Shown here: one piece after another, positions 55,214-64,000 of the stretch
Position numbering within the stretch: position 1 is the stretch's first letter
How the letters are laid out: each line of letters opens with the position of its first letter
Assembly (NCBI GenBank): GCA_035771175.1
Contig: CM069599.1
Location: forward strand, 37,325,707-37,389,706
Origin: Paratinospora sagittata
Taxonomy: Eukaryota; Streptophyta; Magnoliopsida; Ranunculales; Menispermaceae
Reading direction: 5' to 3'
DNA length: 64,000 bases
Notes under the pieces: generated by a model
Databases searched by the model: none
What the model saw: the letters and a program-made list of their open reading frames with translations, nothing else
What the model was told of the DNA's origin: nothing
Made by a program: the position numbers and the translations under genes

Positions 55214-55380
55214 TATTATGATATCTTTATTGTTGGGGCATATATTTTTATGGAACATGTTTTCTGATAACATGTTCCCTTATTTTTAGGCTTATTTTTA
55301 GGCTTTGGTTCTTTGTAAGAGATTATATATTTGATGGTTGTAAATGGAAGAAGAAGGAAGAATTGGGAGAAAATTTAACA
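55214..55380 (+). repeat. 5' LTR of the Copia element
   Basis: 167 bp from TATTATGATATC to AAATTTAACA. It starts TA rather than TG and ends CA. Relative to the 3' LTR it carries a tandem duplication of TTATTTTTAGGC and one A/G difference near the end; otherwise the two are identical. Confidence 0.95.
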
Positions 55381-55392
55381 TGGTATCAGAGC
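55381..55392 (+). other. Primer binding site (initiator tRNA-Met)
   Basis: TGGTATCAGAGC starts immediately after the 5' LTR and matches the 3' end complement of plant initiator methionine tRNA, the usual primer of Copia reverse transcription. Confidence 0.9.
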
Positions 55393-55673
55393 GATAAGTC
55401 CGGCGAGGAGTCCGGCGAGGAGGAGAGTTCACGGTCCAGACGAAGATCTTGCGGATCCAGCGGCCGAGACAGTGCCGCCCTGTCAAAGTCCTGAAGATTT
55501 CGACTCCGATCGTGCGCCGTGACTCTCCAAAGATCCCCCCAACAGCTAGCTCCTCCATATCTCCAATATCAGATCCACTCTCTTCCTCAGATTCCTTTAT
55601 TATTTGCTTGTGAGAGTGAGAGTGTGTTAGAAAGAGAGAGAGAACGCCAGATTTGGACGAAGGCTTTGCTGGA

Positions 55674-56230
55674 TGAACAGTGACCGCCGGAATGAACAGT
55701 GACCCCGACATGAACAGTCCGACCGCGTGAACAGTCCGTTCGCGTGAACAGTGAAACCGCGTGAACAGTTTAACCGGCATGAACAGGAGAACCTCGTGAA
55801 CAGTGACCGGATCGAATAGTACATCCGGCGTGAACATTGGGCAGTGTGCACGTGTTGGGCAGTGTGTACGCGTTGGGCAGTGCGCACATTGTGCAGTGTG
55901 TACGTGTTGGGCAGTGTGCACATTGGGCAGTGTGTGCATTGGGCAGTGTGCACAGTGCGATTGGGAAGTGCAGCGCGGACAGTACATTGGGCAGCGTGCA
56001 CAATGCATTAGGCCGTGTGCACAGTGTGTTGGGCGTGTGTGAACAGTGTTTCGGAACAGTGTTCTTGAACAGTATTCTTGAACAGTATTCTTGAACAGTA
56101 TTCTTGAACAGTGTTCTTGAACAGTCTTTTTGAACAGCGTTTTGAATAGTGTTTTGGAACAGTGTTTTTTTGAACAGTGTTTTGAACAGTGTTTTTGAAC
56201 AGGCGTGAACAATATTTGTGAACAGTCACG
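55674..56230 (+). repeat. GAACAGT-type repeat array in the Copia leader
   Basis: Three zones: GTGAACAGT-centred units with GC-rich spacers (55674-55840), TTGGGCAGTGTGCAC-like units (55840-56035), and TTCTTGAACAGTAT/TTTTGAACAGTGTT units (56035-56230). I count about 18 exact GAACAGT copies plus variants (GAATAGT, GAACAGG, GAACAGC). The array ends just before the polyprotein start. Long frames open on both strands across it (for example minus strand 55298-56260) are by-products of the periodic sequence. Confidence 0.9.
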
Positions 56231-56237
56231 TGAGTTC

Positions 56238-59200
56238 ATGGCTGGTGGAGAGGGTGACAAAAGGGTAGATATGACGTATCATCTTGGATCGAGTGACGGT
56301 CCGGGAAACATCATTACCCCGATTCAATTACGTGGTGAGAACTACGATGAATGGGCGAGGGCAATTCGAACCTCGCTCAAGGCGAAGAGGAAATTTGGCT
56401 TTGTGGACGGGAAAGTTCCGAAGCCTGTTACAGAGGAGAAACTTGAGGATTGGATAGCTGTGCATTCGATGTTGGTGTCATGGCTGACCAATACCATTGA
56501 GCCGTCCGTTCGATCGACCCTTGGAGAATATGATGATGCACAACTTCTGTGGAACAATCTCAAAAATAGATTTTGTGTGGTAAGCGGTACTCGTATTTGT
56601 CAATTAAAAACATCCTTGGGAGAGTGCAAGCAAGGAAAAGCTGAGACTGTGGCAATTTATTTTGGTCGTTTGTCAAAAATCTGGGACGAACTGATCACAT
56701 ATGTGAAAGTGCCAGTTTGTAAGTGTGGAGGTTGCACGTGTAACATAGTCACGCAGGTCAAAAAATTGAGAGAAGAGGACTGTCTTCATCACTTTCTTAT
56801 CGGCCTCGATGGAGCATATGCTTCAATTCGAGCAAATCTGCTTGGACAAGAGCCATTGCCGACGCTTGATCGAGCATATCAACAAGTGATTCAAGCTGAA
56901 CGACTGCGTGGCGGCGAGTCATCCAAGGATGGACGAGATAGTATCATGGCATTCGCAATTCAGCCTGATACGCGTGGTAAGTCTCGTTTTGTAGATACTA
57001 CTGATAAGTTTTGCAAACATTGTAATAGAGAAGGCCACGCCGAATCCTCTTGCTTTCAATTACACGGGTTCCCTGAATGGTGGGGGGACCGACCTCGCGG
57101 AGGAAAGGGATCGGGTCGTGGCGGAGGACGGACAGGAAGAGGAGGTGGGCGTACAGGTTCTGGCCGTGGCAGAGGGCACGGTGCACCGCCTGTCCGCGCA
57201 CATAAAACTGGTGGGGCTGGAACTTCATCTGGGCAGCACGCAGGGAACTCACAGGGGCTGGAGAGTGCAACCGACGCTGCGGCTCTTGCTGGTGTTTCCG
57301 CAACGCAACTGCAGCAACTTCTTGCACTCTTGAACTTTGATAAAACAAAAGATCAACTACATGGTAAGAACAGTCATTTTAAATGGATTATTGATACAAG
57401 AGCGTCAAACCATGTGACGTGCGACTTGTCTATTTTGAAGAACGTGAAAAAGGTGCAATACTGCCCGGTGGGTTTGCCGGATGGAAACACGGCAGGTGCA
57501 AACCTAGAGGGGAGTGTCATGCTGCCAGGAGGACTGGAGCTCCACAATGTGCTTTATGTCCCACAATTGACATGCAACTTAATTTCTATAACTCAATTAA
57601 TCGATGAATCAAATTGTGTTGTACAATTCACTAATAATGTTTGTGTTATACAGGACCAACCGACGAGGAAGGTGATTGGAGCGGGTGAAAGATTGGATGG
57701 ACTTTATTTTTTTCGTGGTGCTCCTCAAGTGAAGGTCTTGACAGTGGATGGAGATTCATCGTTCGAGCTATGGCATCAACGAATGGGGCATCCGTCGGAG
57801 AAAATATTGAAGATGATTTCGGCTGTAAGTCGCTCTTGTAGGACAAATACTAAAACTTTTGATGTGTGTCCGCGTGCAAAGCAACATAGATCTAGTTTTC
57901 CAATTAGTATGAATAACGCTGGTAGGATCTTTGAACTTGTTCACTTGGATTTGTGGGGGCCTTATAAGACTCGTTCTTCGTGTGGGGCTACCTATTTTTT
58001 GACAATAGTAGATGATTTTTCAAGAGGAGTTTGGGTCTATTTACTCTGCAATAAAATGGAAGTTGAATCTATGTTTCTTAATTTTGTTGCTATGGTTGAA
58101 CGTCAATTTGAACAAGTGATAAAACGTGTGAGAAGTGACAATGGGACCGAATTTAATTGTTTGCATGATTATTTTCAAAATAATGGGATTATTTTTGAGA
58201 CTTCTTGTGTTGGGACACCTCAACAAAATGGGAGAGTTGAGAGAAAACATCAACACATTTTAAATGTGGCTAGAGCCTTAAGATTTCAAGAAAACTTACC
58301 AATCAAATTTTGGGGTGAATGTGTGTTGGCAGCGTGTCACTTGATTAATAGGACACCCTCTACTTTACTTCAGACTAAATCACCATATGAAATATTGTTT
58401 GGAAAAGTGCCTTCTTATGATACTATTCGTGTATTTGGTTGTCTTTGCTATGCTCATAATCAACGACACAGAGGTGATAAATTTGCAAGTAGGAGCCGTA
58501 AATGTATCTTTGTTGGCTATCCTTTTGGGAAGAAAGGTTGGAAATTGTATGATTTAGAAACACATGAGTACTTTGTATCAAGGGATGTGAAGTTCTTTGA
58601 GAAAGAATTTCCTTTTGCGCCAAACCAACCAAGGAATGTGGTGACTCATGTGCTGACGAACAATGAGGATGGAGCATGGAGTGACGATGAGGGTGCCGAT
58701 GATGGTGCTGTGTGCGTTGAGGGGGGGTTGGAATCAGCGTCTACCCTCGAGGGGGGGTCTGGCGGTATGGTGCAGCCCGAGCAACAGCCCGCACATGAGG
58801 ATGTGCGTGCTGAGGGGCTGGAGAATACTGTGGGGGAGCAAGGTGTGGAAGTTGGAGGTGAGCTAGGGCGAGGAAAACGAAACAAAACTCCTTCAACACG
58901 GTATCGTGATTTTGTTACTCATACTATACGGAAAATAAGTCCATCTGAGATTTCATCAGCTCCTTCCTCTTCCTCAGGTACGCCCTATCCTTTAACACAT
59001 TTTGTGAATTGTGAACGTTTTTCTGTGAGACATAGAAATTTTCTTGCAGCAGTGATAGCGGGACATGAGCCAAAGCATTTCAAAGAAGCGATGAAAGACT
59101 CAGGATGGCGAGATGCGATGGGCAAGGAAATACGAGCCCTTGAAGATAATGAGACTTGGGTAATGGAGACTCTCCCACCCGGCAAGAAAGCACTAGGGAG

Positions 59201-60602
59201 CCAGTGGATATATAAAATTAAGTATAAGTCTGATGGCAGCATAGAACGACTCAAAGCAAGACTTGTGATCTATGGCAATCATCAGGTGGAAGGGATTGAC
59301 TATAACGAGACATTTGCCTCTGTGGCAAAAATGGTGACTGTTCGTACTTTTCTTGCAATTGCTGCTGTTAAAAATTGGGAGGTACATCAAATGGATGTGC
59401 ATAATGCTTTCCTTCACGGTGACTTAAGTGAGGAGGTTTATATGAAGGTTCCTCCAGGTTTCAAAAATACAAATCTTAACATGGTTTGCAGGTTGAAAAA
59501 GTCGTTGTATGGTCTGAAACAAGCTCCCCGATGTTGGTTTGCAAAACTGTCAACAGCATTGAAGAATTATGGTTTTGTGCAATCCTATTCAGATTATTCC
59601 TTATTTGGGTTGTGCAAGGGAAGAACTCAGATCAACGTGTTAGTTTATGTTGATGACTTGATTATTGCAGGGAATGATAAGGTTGCATTAACAACTTTTA
59701 AAGATTACCTTGGCAGGTGCTTTCATATGAAGGATTTGGAAGTTTTGAAGTATTTCTTAGGGCTAGAGGTAGCCCGTAATCCAGAAGGAATTTTTCTTTG
59801 CCAAAGAAAATACACACTAGAGATAATTTCTGAAACGGGTTTATTGGGAGCAAAGCCTGTGACATTTCCTATGGAACAAAATCACAATTTGGCCCTTGCT
59901 AAGGGCGAATTCCTTGCGGATCCGGCGCCGTATATGCGACTTGTAGGGAGACTGATTTACTTGTCTGTGACGAGACCTGATCTTGCATATTCGGTTCATA
60001 TTTTGTCTCAATTTATGCAACAACCTCGTGAGGATCATTGGGAGGCAGCTCTCAGGGTCGTGCGATATTTGAAGAAGAGTCCGGGGCAAGGGATTTTGCT
60101 TCGTGCTGATAGTGACCTACGTCTAGAAGGGTGGTGTGATTCGGATTGGGCTAGTTGTCCACTTACGCGGCGTTCCTTGACAGGATGGTTCGTGTTACTT
60201 GGTTGTTCTCCTGTGTCGTGGAAAACCAAGAAGCAACAAACAGTGTCTAGATCGTCTGCGGAGGCTGAGTATAGATCAATGGCGGCAACAGTGTGTGAGT
60301 TAAAGTGGCTTCACCAACTTTTAAACGACTTAGGTGTGCGACATCCGAAGGGTATGAAATTATTTTGTGATAGTCAGTCGGCGTTGTACATTGCTCAAAA
60401 TCCGGTTTTTCACGAAAGAACAAAGCATATAGAGGCTGACTGTCATTTTGTTCGAGATGCGGTGACTGAAGGAATGATTTGTCCGTCATATGTTTCCACT
60501 CGTGTTCAATTAGCAGACATATTTACAAAAGCGTTGGGAAAAGCGAACTTTGAGTTTCTACTCTGCAAGTTGGGCGTTCGAGATCTTTACGCTCCAACTT
60601 GA
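56238..60602 (+). CDS. Copia gag-pol polyprotein
   Basis: 1454-codon uninterrupted ORF. I chose the ATG at 56238 (MAGGEGDKRV) because the longer frame upstream only reaches a GTG in the repeat array. Domains: Gag with LRGENYDEWARAIRTSLKAK near 32-52 and a CCHC knuckle (Cys259, Cys262, His267, Cys272); protease at about 383-390, reading WIIDTRAS; integrase zinc site His513/His518 with CPRAKQ; integrase core with LDLWGP, IVDDFSR, SDNGTEF and NGRVERKHQ; RT with LHGDLSEEVYM and catalytic YVDD at 1137-1140; RNase H with CDSDWA, SRSSAEAEYRS, CDSQSAL and a terminal ADIFTKAL region. Two conserved positions are changed: the protease D-T-G glycine is Arg388, and the first cysteine of the integrase zinc pair is Phe541 (FDVC). 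These may abolish autonomous activity. Confidence 0.93.
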   Translation: MAGGEGDKRVDMTYHLGSSDGPGNIITPIQLRGENYDEWARAIRTSLKAKRKFGFVDGKVPKPVTEEKLEDWIAVHSMLVSWLTNTIEPSVRSTLGEYDDAQLLWNNLKNRFCVVSGTRICQLKTSLGECKQGKAETVAIYFGRLSKIWDELITYVKVPVCKCGGCTCNIVTQVKKLREEDCLHHFLIGLDGAYASIRANLLGQEPLPTLDRAYQQVIQAERLRGGESSKDGRDSIMAFAIQPDTRGKSRFVDTTDKFCKHCNREGHAESSCFQLHGFPEWWGDRPRGGKGSGRGGGRTGRGGGRTGSGRGRGHGAPPVRAHKTGGAGTSSGQHAGNSQGLESATDAAALAGVSATQLQQLLALLNFDKTKDQLHGKNSHFKWIIDTRASNHVTCDLSILKNVKKVQYCPVGLPDGNTAGANLEGSVMLPGGLELHNVLYVPQLTCNLISITQLIDESNCVVQFTNNVCVIQDQPTRKVIGAGERLDGLYFFRGAPQVKVLTVDGDSSFELWHQRMGHPSEKILKMISAVSRSCRTNTKTFDVCPRAKQHRSSFPISMNNAGRIFELVHLDLWGPYKTRSSCGATYFLTIVDDFSRGVWVYLLCNKMEVESMFLNFVAMVERQFEQVIKRVRSDNGTEFNCLHDYFQNNGIIFETSCVGTPQQNGRVERKHQHILNVARALRFQENLPIKFWGECVLAACHLINRTPSTLLQTKSPYEILFGKVPSYDTIRVFGCLCYAHNQRHRGDKFASRSRKCIFVGYPFGKKGWKLYDLETHEYFVSRDVKFFEKEFPFAPNQPRNVVTHVLTNNEDGAWSDDEGADDGAVCVEGGLESASTLEGGSGGMVQPEQQPAHEDVRAEGLENTVGEQGVEVGGELGRGKRNKTPSTRYRDFVTHTIRKISPSEISSAPSSSSGTPYPLTHFVNCERFSVRHRNFLAAVIAGHEPKHFKEAMKDSGWRDAMGKEIRALEDNETWVMETLPPGKKALGSQWIYKIKYKSDGSIERLKARLVIYGNHQVEGIDYNETFASVAKMVTVRTFLAIAAVKNWEVHQMDVHNAFLHGDLSEEVYMKVPPGFKNTNLNMVCRLKKSLYGLKQAPRCWFAKLSTALKNYGFVQSYSDYSLFGLCKGRTQINVLVYVDDLIIAGNDKVALTTFKDYLGRCFHMKDLEVLKYFLGLEVARNPEGIFLCQRKYTLEIISETGLLGAKPVTFPMEQNHNLALAKGEFLADPAPYMRLVGRLIYLSVTRPDLAYSVHILSQFMQQPREDHWEAALRVVRYLKKSPGQGILLRADSDLRLEGWCDSDWASCPLTRRSLTGWFVLLGCSPVSWKTKKQQTVSRSSAEAEYRSMAATVCELKWLHQLLNDLGVRHPKGMKLFCDSQSALYIAQNPVFHERTKHIEADCHFVRDAVTEGMICPSYVSTRVQLADIFTKALGKANFEFLLCKLGVRDLYAPT

Positions 60603-60609
60603 GGGGGGA

Positions 60610-60764
60610 TATTATGATATCTTTATTGTTGGGGCATATATTTTTATGGAACATGTTTTCTGATAACATGTTCCCTTATTTTTAGGCTTTGGTTCTTTGT
60701 AAGAGATTATATATTTGATGGTTGTAAATGGAAGAAGAAGGAAGGATTGGGAGAAAATTTAACA
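60610..60764 (+). repeat. 3' LTR of the Copia element
   Basis: 155 bp, starting TATTATGATATC right after the purine tract and ending AAATTTAACA before the TAACT duplication. It lacks the 12-bp duplication of the 5' LTR. Confidence 0.95.
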
Positions 60765-60769
60765 TAACT

Positions 60770-63700
60770 CAAAACGGATTGATTTCGAACGGTGAAGAGA
60801 GTTTCTTCACGATTTTCATCCACACGAAACCTTACATCTATCTCGACAGTTTCTGTTTCAGATGAACTAAATTAGAACGAACTCATTCTCTTCCGATCTC
60901 TCTGCACTCATTCAATTCTACTTCTGCTTTCCTCGTGAAGAGATTTGAAACCTGATTTGCGTTGGCTATGAAGTTCGTGCGATCTGCTTTGTGCTTGGCT
61001 TGCAGTTTGCACTCCCGATCGATTGCTGTAATTTGAACGCAAAATGGAGGAATTCACAGCTCTTCCCGAAGTTTCAACCGAATCCAAGTGTTTTTTCAGA
61101 AGAGGAGTTGTGAATTCATGACTGTAATGATGATGAAGTCATTTTTGGTCGGGTAGAGTGAAATTTTGCGATTAATTCCACTGATGCCGTTTCAGCTACT
61201 CTTTGCCTCACGAGCCTCTCAGATCTGCTGGAGGTAAACCTGTGTAATACGATACATGAATAGTTTAATAGTTGCTTTAACTAATATTAACCTTGCGAAA
61301 ACAGATGCACTTACAATTTAACTCGCCAAACTGGTTAAAATTGTGTTTGATTCCATGTGAGGTATGAATCTGATTAGCTTTCAATTTTGTAGTTTTATAG
61401 AAATTCAAAATGTACTTCGTAGTAATGGTTTTGAGTGAAAAAATTTTAAACGCGAGTGTGATCTACGGTGGATTAAGGACGCTGTTTGGGATGTATGCGA
61501 ATTTTCTATTTCTTTGTGAAGTTTAAACTTTCTAAGTTCCATAGATCGTCTTTTCTTTTATTTTATTTTTTATCTTTTATCTTTTAAAGAAGAAAACAGA
61601 ACACATTTACTTGGAATCTCGTGTGAATTTTTCATCAATCGCCTCTGGTCATTAGTCTAAATTGCATTGGATGTTTCACCTCTTGATTTAGTATTGAAGT
61701 CTTTGTGTATGGCATGACAGCTAGCCTGATGCTACTGTTAAAACTAACTTAGTAGGATCAAACATTAATTTAATTTGAGAAGTTTGTGTATGGCATGACT
61801 GCGCGATGCTACTGATAAAAAGCTAACTTAGAAGGATCAAACAGTAATCGAATATCATGTTTATTCTCATCTTAGGTTTGGGATGAAATTGAGTTTCCAT
61901 AGAAGTGGAAATTATAACCCCTTCACTAATTGTTTAAGCCTAATTCCAATTTTAAAAATGATTTCACACTTTTATCATGTTTTTTTCTTATAATTGTTCT
62001 GTACTATTATCCTTTTTTCACTTTGATTTTCTCCAGGGATTTTCATAATCTTTTCTTGCCCCTTTTGGGAATCCTCCCAAGTTCATATTTAAATCTGCTT
62101 CAAAGCCTGCGTAACCAATACTTTTAAACGAGCTCACATGGCCTATCTTCTTGAAAGGACTGAATGATCCTTCAAAGGAACTAACTAAAATGTTAATCGT
62201 GTAATTCTCAATGCAATGGGAGTTCCAATCATCCTACAAAATATTCAAGGAGTTGAATATAAACTTTTTTGAGTATTTTATATGTAGATGGTAGATATTA
62301 GTGTTTAGCAGTTTTGTTGTTGTCACTTTCCTTCAATTAGATCTCCTTGTCCTACGTTGTATCTTCTCCAATTGAACTTTAATGTATTCTCTTTGGAATT
62401 TGAATTGAAGTCTTTGTTTTCAGTTTGACGGGGAAGGAGATATACCATTGAAGTATTCTCAAAGAGACCTTATAATCTAGGATCAAACAGTAATTGGAGC
62501 ATGATTCAAGCAATGTTAATTACCCTGGGACATACCATGGTGTAGTGGAGAAGCTTGATCAATTAATTAAAGGTTATATATCTGATTAACATTCTGATTT
62601 ATATTTGGCTGCGTGAGAAGTCCAGGCATGCATCCGAGGGAGGTGGAGAGAGAGAAGTTAGGCACTATCTGTGCAGTTCTAAACTGTATGCCGTTGTTCT
62701 TGTGATGTATAGTGTTGAAGTTTAATGGTTGCCTACTCTTGTTGGGTAGATCAACTATTTCCGGTGGGATATGGAGGAGGAATCGTCCTCTGATTTTTTC
62801 AAATTTTGTTGCCTCTTGCCAAAGTTCCTCGGGTAAATATAATTTCCATGTTTAGCTGCTTATGATTTTTCTTTATGCCAAAAATTTTTGGATAGCATTT
62901 TTATATTCACTTATTACAATGCAACTCACTTGCCCAGGCTGACTTCCCAACAGAAAATCAGCTGCAGTGCCACACTCATGCCCCTGGAATGCCAGATTGA
63001 TCAACAAGAAGCTGCTTTGTGGCATTATCATTGGTGTGTGCTATTTAACATTTCCTAGTAAACAATCTTTGTAATAAGTTTCCTCTGCCTCCCTTTTCAT
63101 AGCAACAATCACTGCAGTTTGAAAACATGGTCTTGAAAAATGATTGGTCTTGGATAATAGCAAGTAAGCTGGCATGTAACTTGCTGTCGGATCATACAAC
63201 TGCAACAATGATCCAGTGATTCCTTTATTTATAGTCTTGTAACTCTTTATCTGTTCTTTCTAATTGAATTATCATCCTCTGTCGGATCAATTCCTCGGCC
63301 TTTTTTACGTAGCTCGATCAGTGTTTAATTCCAGCCATAATCAAACTCACCTATATCTGTAGACCATACTTTAAAGGCTATAATATAATTGGTGACTAAT
63401 TTTGAACATATTTGTGCTGCAGATTGATTCAATCAAGCGGGAGATTTACATTGCTTTCGATACCAGCCATTTTTTACTGGGCTGTTGCACTGCCAGAACG
63501 ACCTTGGTTTCAGATGGGAGCCTCTTGTTGACACCAGCAAGCCAACCCCATTCAATTTCCTCTCCAGTGACCTCCCTGGAAAAGACACTGCCATCAAACA
63601 GTATGCCCATTTCCCTGATGCTAATTTGTAACCTCTGCTTAGATATTCTTTAATCATATGCTACTTGTGTGCCTGATGACAATGCTTAAATATGATACTA

Positions 63701-64000
63701 CTTCCTGTGCGTGAAAGCTGATTATTTCAAAGCAAGATCCTTCACGTTTCTTTTTTGACAGTTAACAATTCTATGTGGGACAACAAACATTGCAAGACAC
63801 TCGTTCTTAATTCTTACAGGTTCTCTTTGATGCTCAAGCTTGAATGGTCTAAAACTCTTCAAGTTCTATAGCCATGTATTTTGTTATAATTTGTAGTAAA
63901 GTGCACTTAAACATCTGATATTAGTGTTGCTTTTGACTTTGTGTTTCTGACAGTTCACAGGAGTGAAAGCGAGGGTTTAAGAACGGGGAACAAGTCCAAT
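60770..64000 (+). other. Possible spliced plus-strand transcription unit
   Basis: Composition changes after the Copia element to a more balanced, leader-like sequence (60780-61233), ending in a good donor (CTGGAG/GTAAAC). Further exon-like blocks with matching splice sites lie at 62750-62832, 62938-63033 and from 63423. Joining them gives an ORF of only 52 codons from ATG 62771, closed by a TGA that spans the last junction. A 25-codon ORF lies at 61044-61121. I do not recognise the product. It could be a non-coding transcript, the 5' part of a gene continuing past the window, or a pseudogene. Confidence 0.35.

Larger units (their letters stand above)
55209..60769 (+). mobile_element. Full-length Copia LTR retrotransposon
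   Basis: The element spans 55214-60764 and is flanked by the 5-bp duplication TAACT (55209-55213 and 60765-60769). Order: 5' LTR, primer site, long repeat-bearing leader, single gag-pol ORF in the order protease-integrase-RT-RNase H (Copia order), polypurine tract GAGGGGGGA (60601-60609), 3' LTR. The short LTRs and domain order resemble the Ale/Retrofit group, which is my tentative placement. LTRs differ by one 12-bp duplication and one substitution, indicating recent insertion. It lies close upstream of a possible transcription unit at 60770 onward. Confidence 0.95.

Noticed and set aside
55298..56260. 320-aa minus-strand ORF (and several shorter ones) across 55.3-56.3 kb, rich in HCAHCP-type repeats
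   Set aside because: It is the antisense translation of the repeat array in the Copia leader. Periodic repeats keep frames open on both strands, and there is no independent coding evidence.
63423..63650. Conserved-looking peptide readable in a second frame (around WEPLVDTSKPTPFNF)
   Set aside because: The frame has an upstream stop right after the proposed splice acceptor and no start codon, and I could not assign it to any family, so it is not reported as a CDS.
1..64000. CRISPR arrays, bacterial operons, phage or integrated pararetrovirus sequences
   Set aside because: No regularly spaced palindromic repeats, no ribosome-binding-site-led gene runs and no caulimovirid-type coding features. 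The only complete reverse-transcribing element has Copia domain order and LTRs.

Overview
The window is nuclear DNA of a eudicot plant. Genes are intron-rich with GT-AG boundaries, intergenic DNA is AT-rich, and plant-specific families are present: an HKT sodium transporter, galacturonokinase, DUF599 and SAUR proteins. The transposon load is typical of a plant (Copia, RTE-type LINE, hAT, Harbinger-like MITE, tRNA-derived SINEs). No bacterial, plastid or viral genome segment was seen.

Layout. 1-3831: AT-rich intergenic DNA with a tandemly repeated LTR/primer-site relic. 3832-7211 (minus): a complete three-exon class I HKT1 Na+ transporter, 561 aa. 7212-10017: intergenic, with a SINE carrying clear target-site duplications. 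10018-24696 (minus): a 14-exon galacturonokinase (GALAK) gene, 433 aa, spread over 14.7 kb because its introns hold two SINEs, a LINE with a hAT element and a poly(T)-tailed insert nested in it, a Harbinger-like MITE and other repeats. 26843-28286: a hAT-like non-autonomous element. 28944-30551 (minus): a two-exon DUF599 membrane protein, 241 aa. 34239-38111 (minus): a five-exon HIT zinc-finger protein of the ZNHIT2 type, 418 aa. 39700-48000: gene-poor DNA with nested and duplicated LTR relics. 48578-49084 (plus) and 52806-53246 (minus): two intronless SAUR genes on either side of a tRNA-Thr(UGU) gene at 51937-52008. 55214-60764: a young, structurally complete Copia retrotransposon with 5-bp target duplication, 155-167 bp LTRs and an uninterrupted 1454-codon polyprotein. 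60770-64000: a possibly spliced plus-strand transcription unit with no recognisable long protein.

The genes do not form a pathway or cluster. They are independent housekeeping or physiological genes: sodium retrieval from xylem (HKT1), recycling of pectin-derived galacturonic acid (GALAK), ribonucleoprotein or chaperone-linked assembly (ZNHIT2-like), and auxin-related growth (SAUR). I found no convincing new multi-gene system. The most unusual signals are in the mobile DNA. The Copia element has nearly identical LTRs and one unbroken ORF but altered protease and integrase zinc-site residues. Its leader carries a long GAACAGT-type repeat array whose reverse-complement motif also fills a tandem block in an unrelated older LTR at 41.4-41.6 kb.

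Exon boundaries were set by hand from splice consensus, reading-frame continuity and remembered family conservation. No alignment or search was run.
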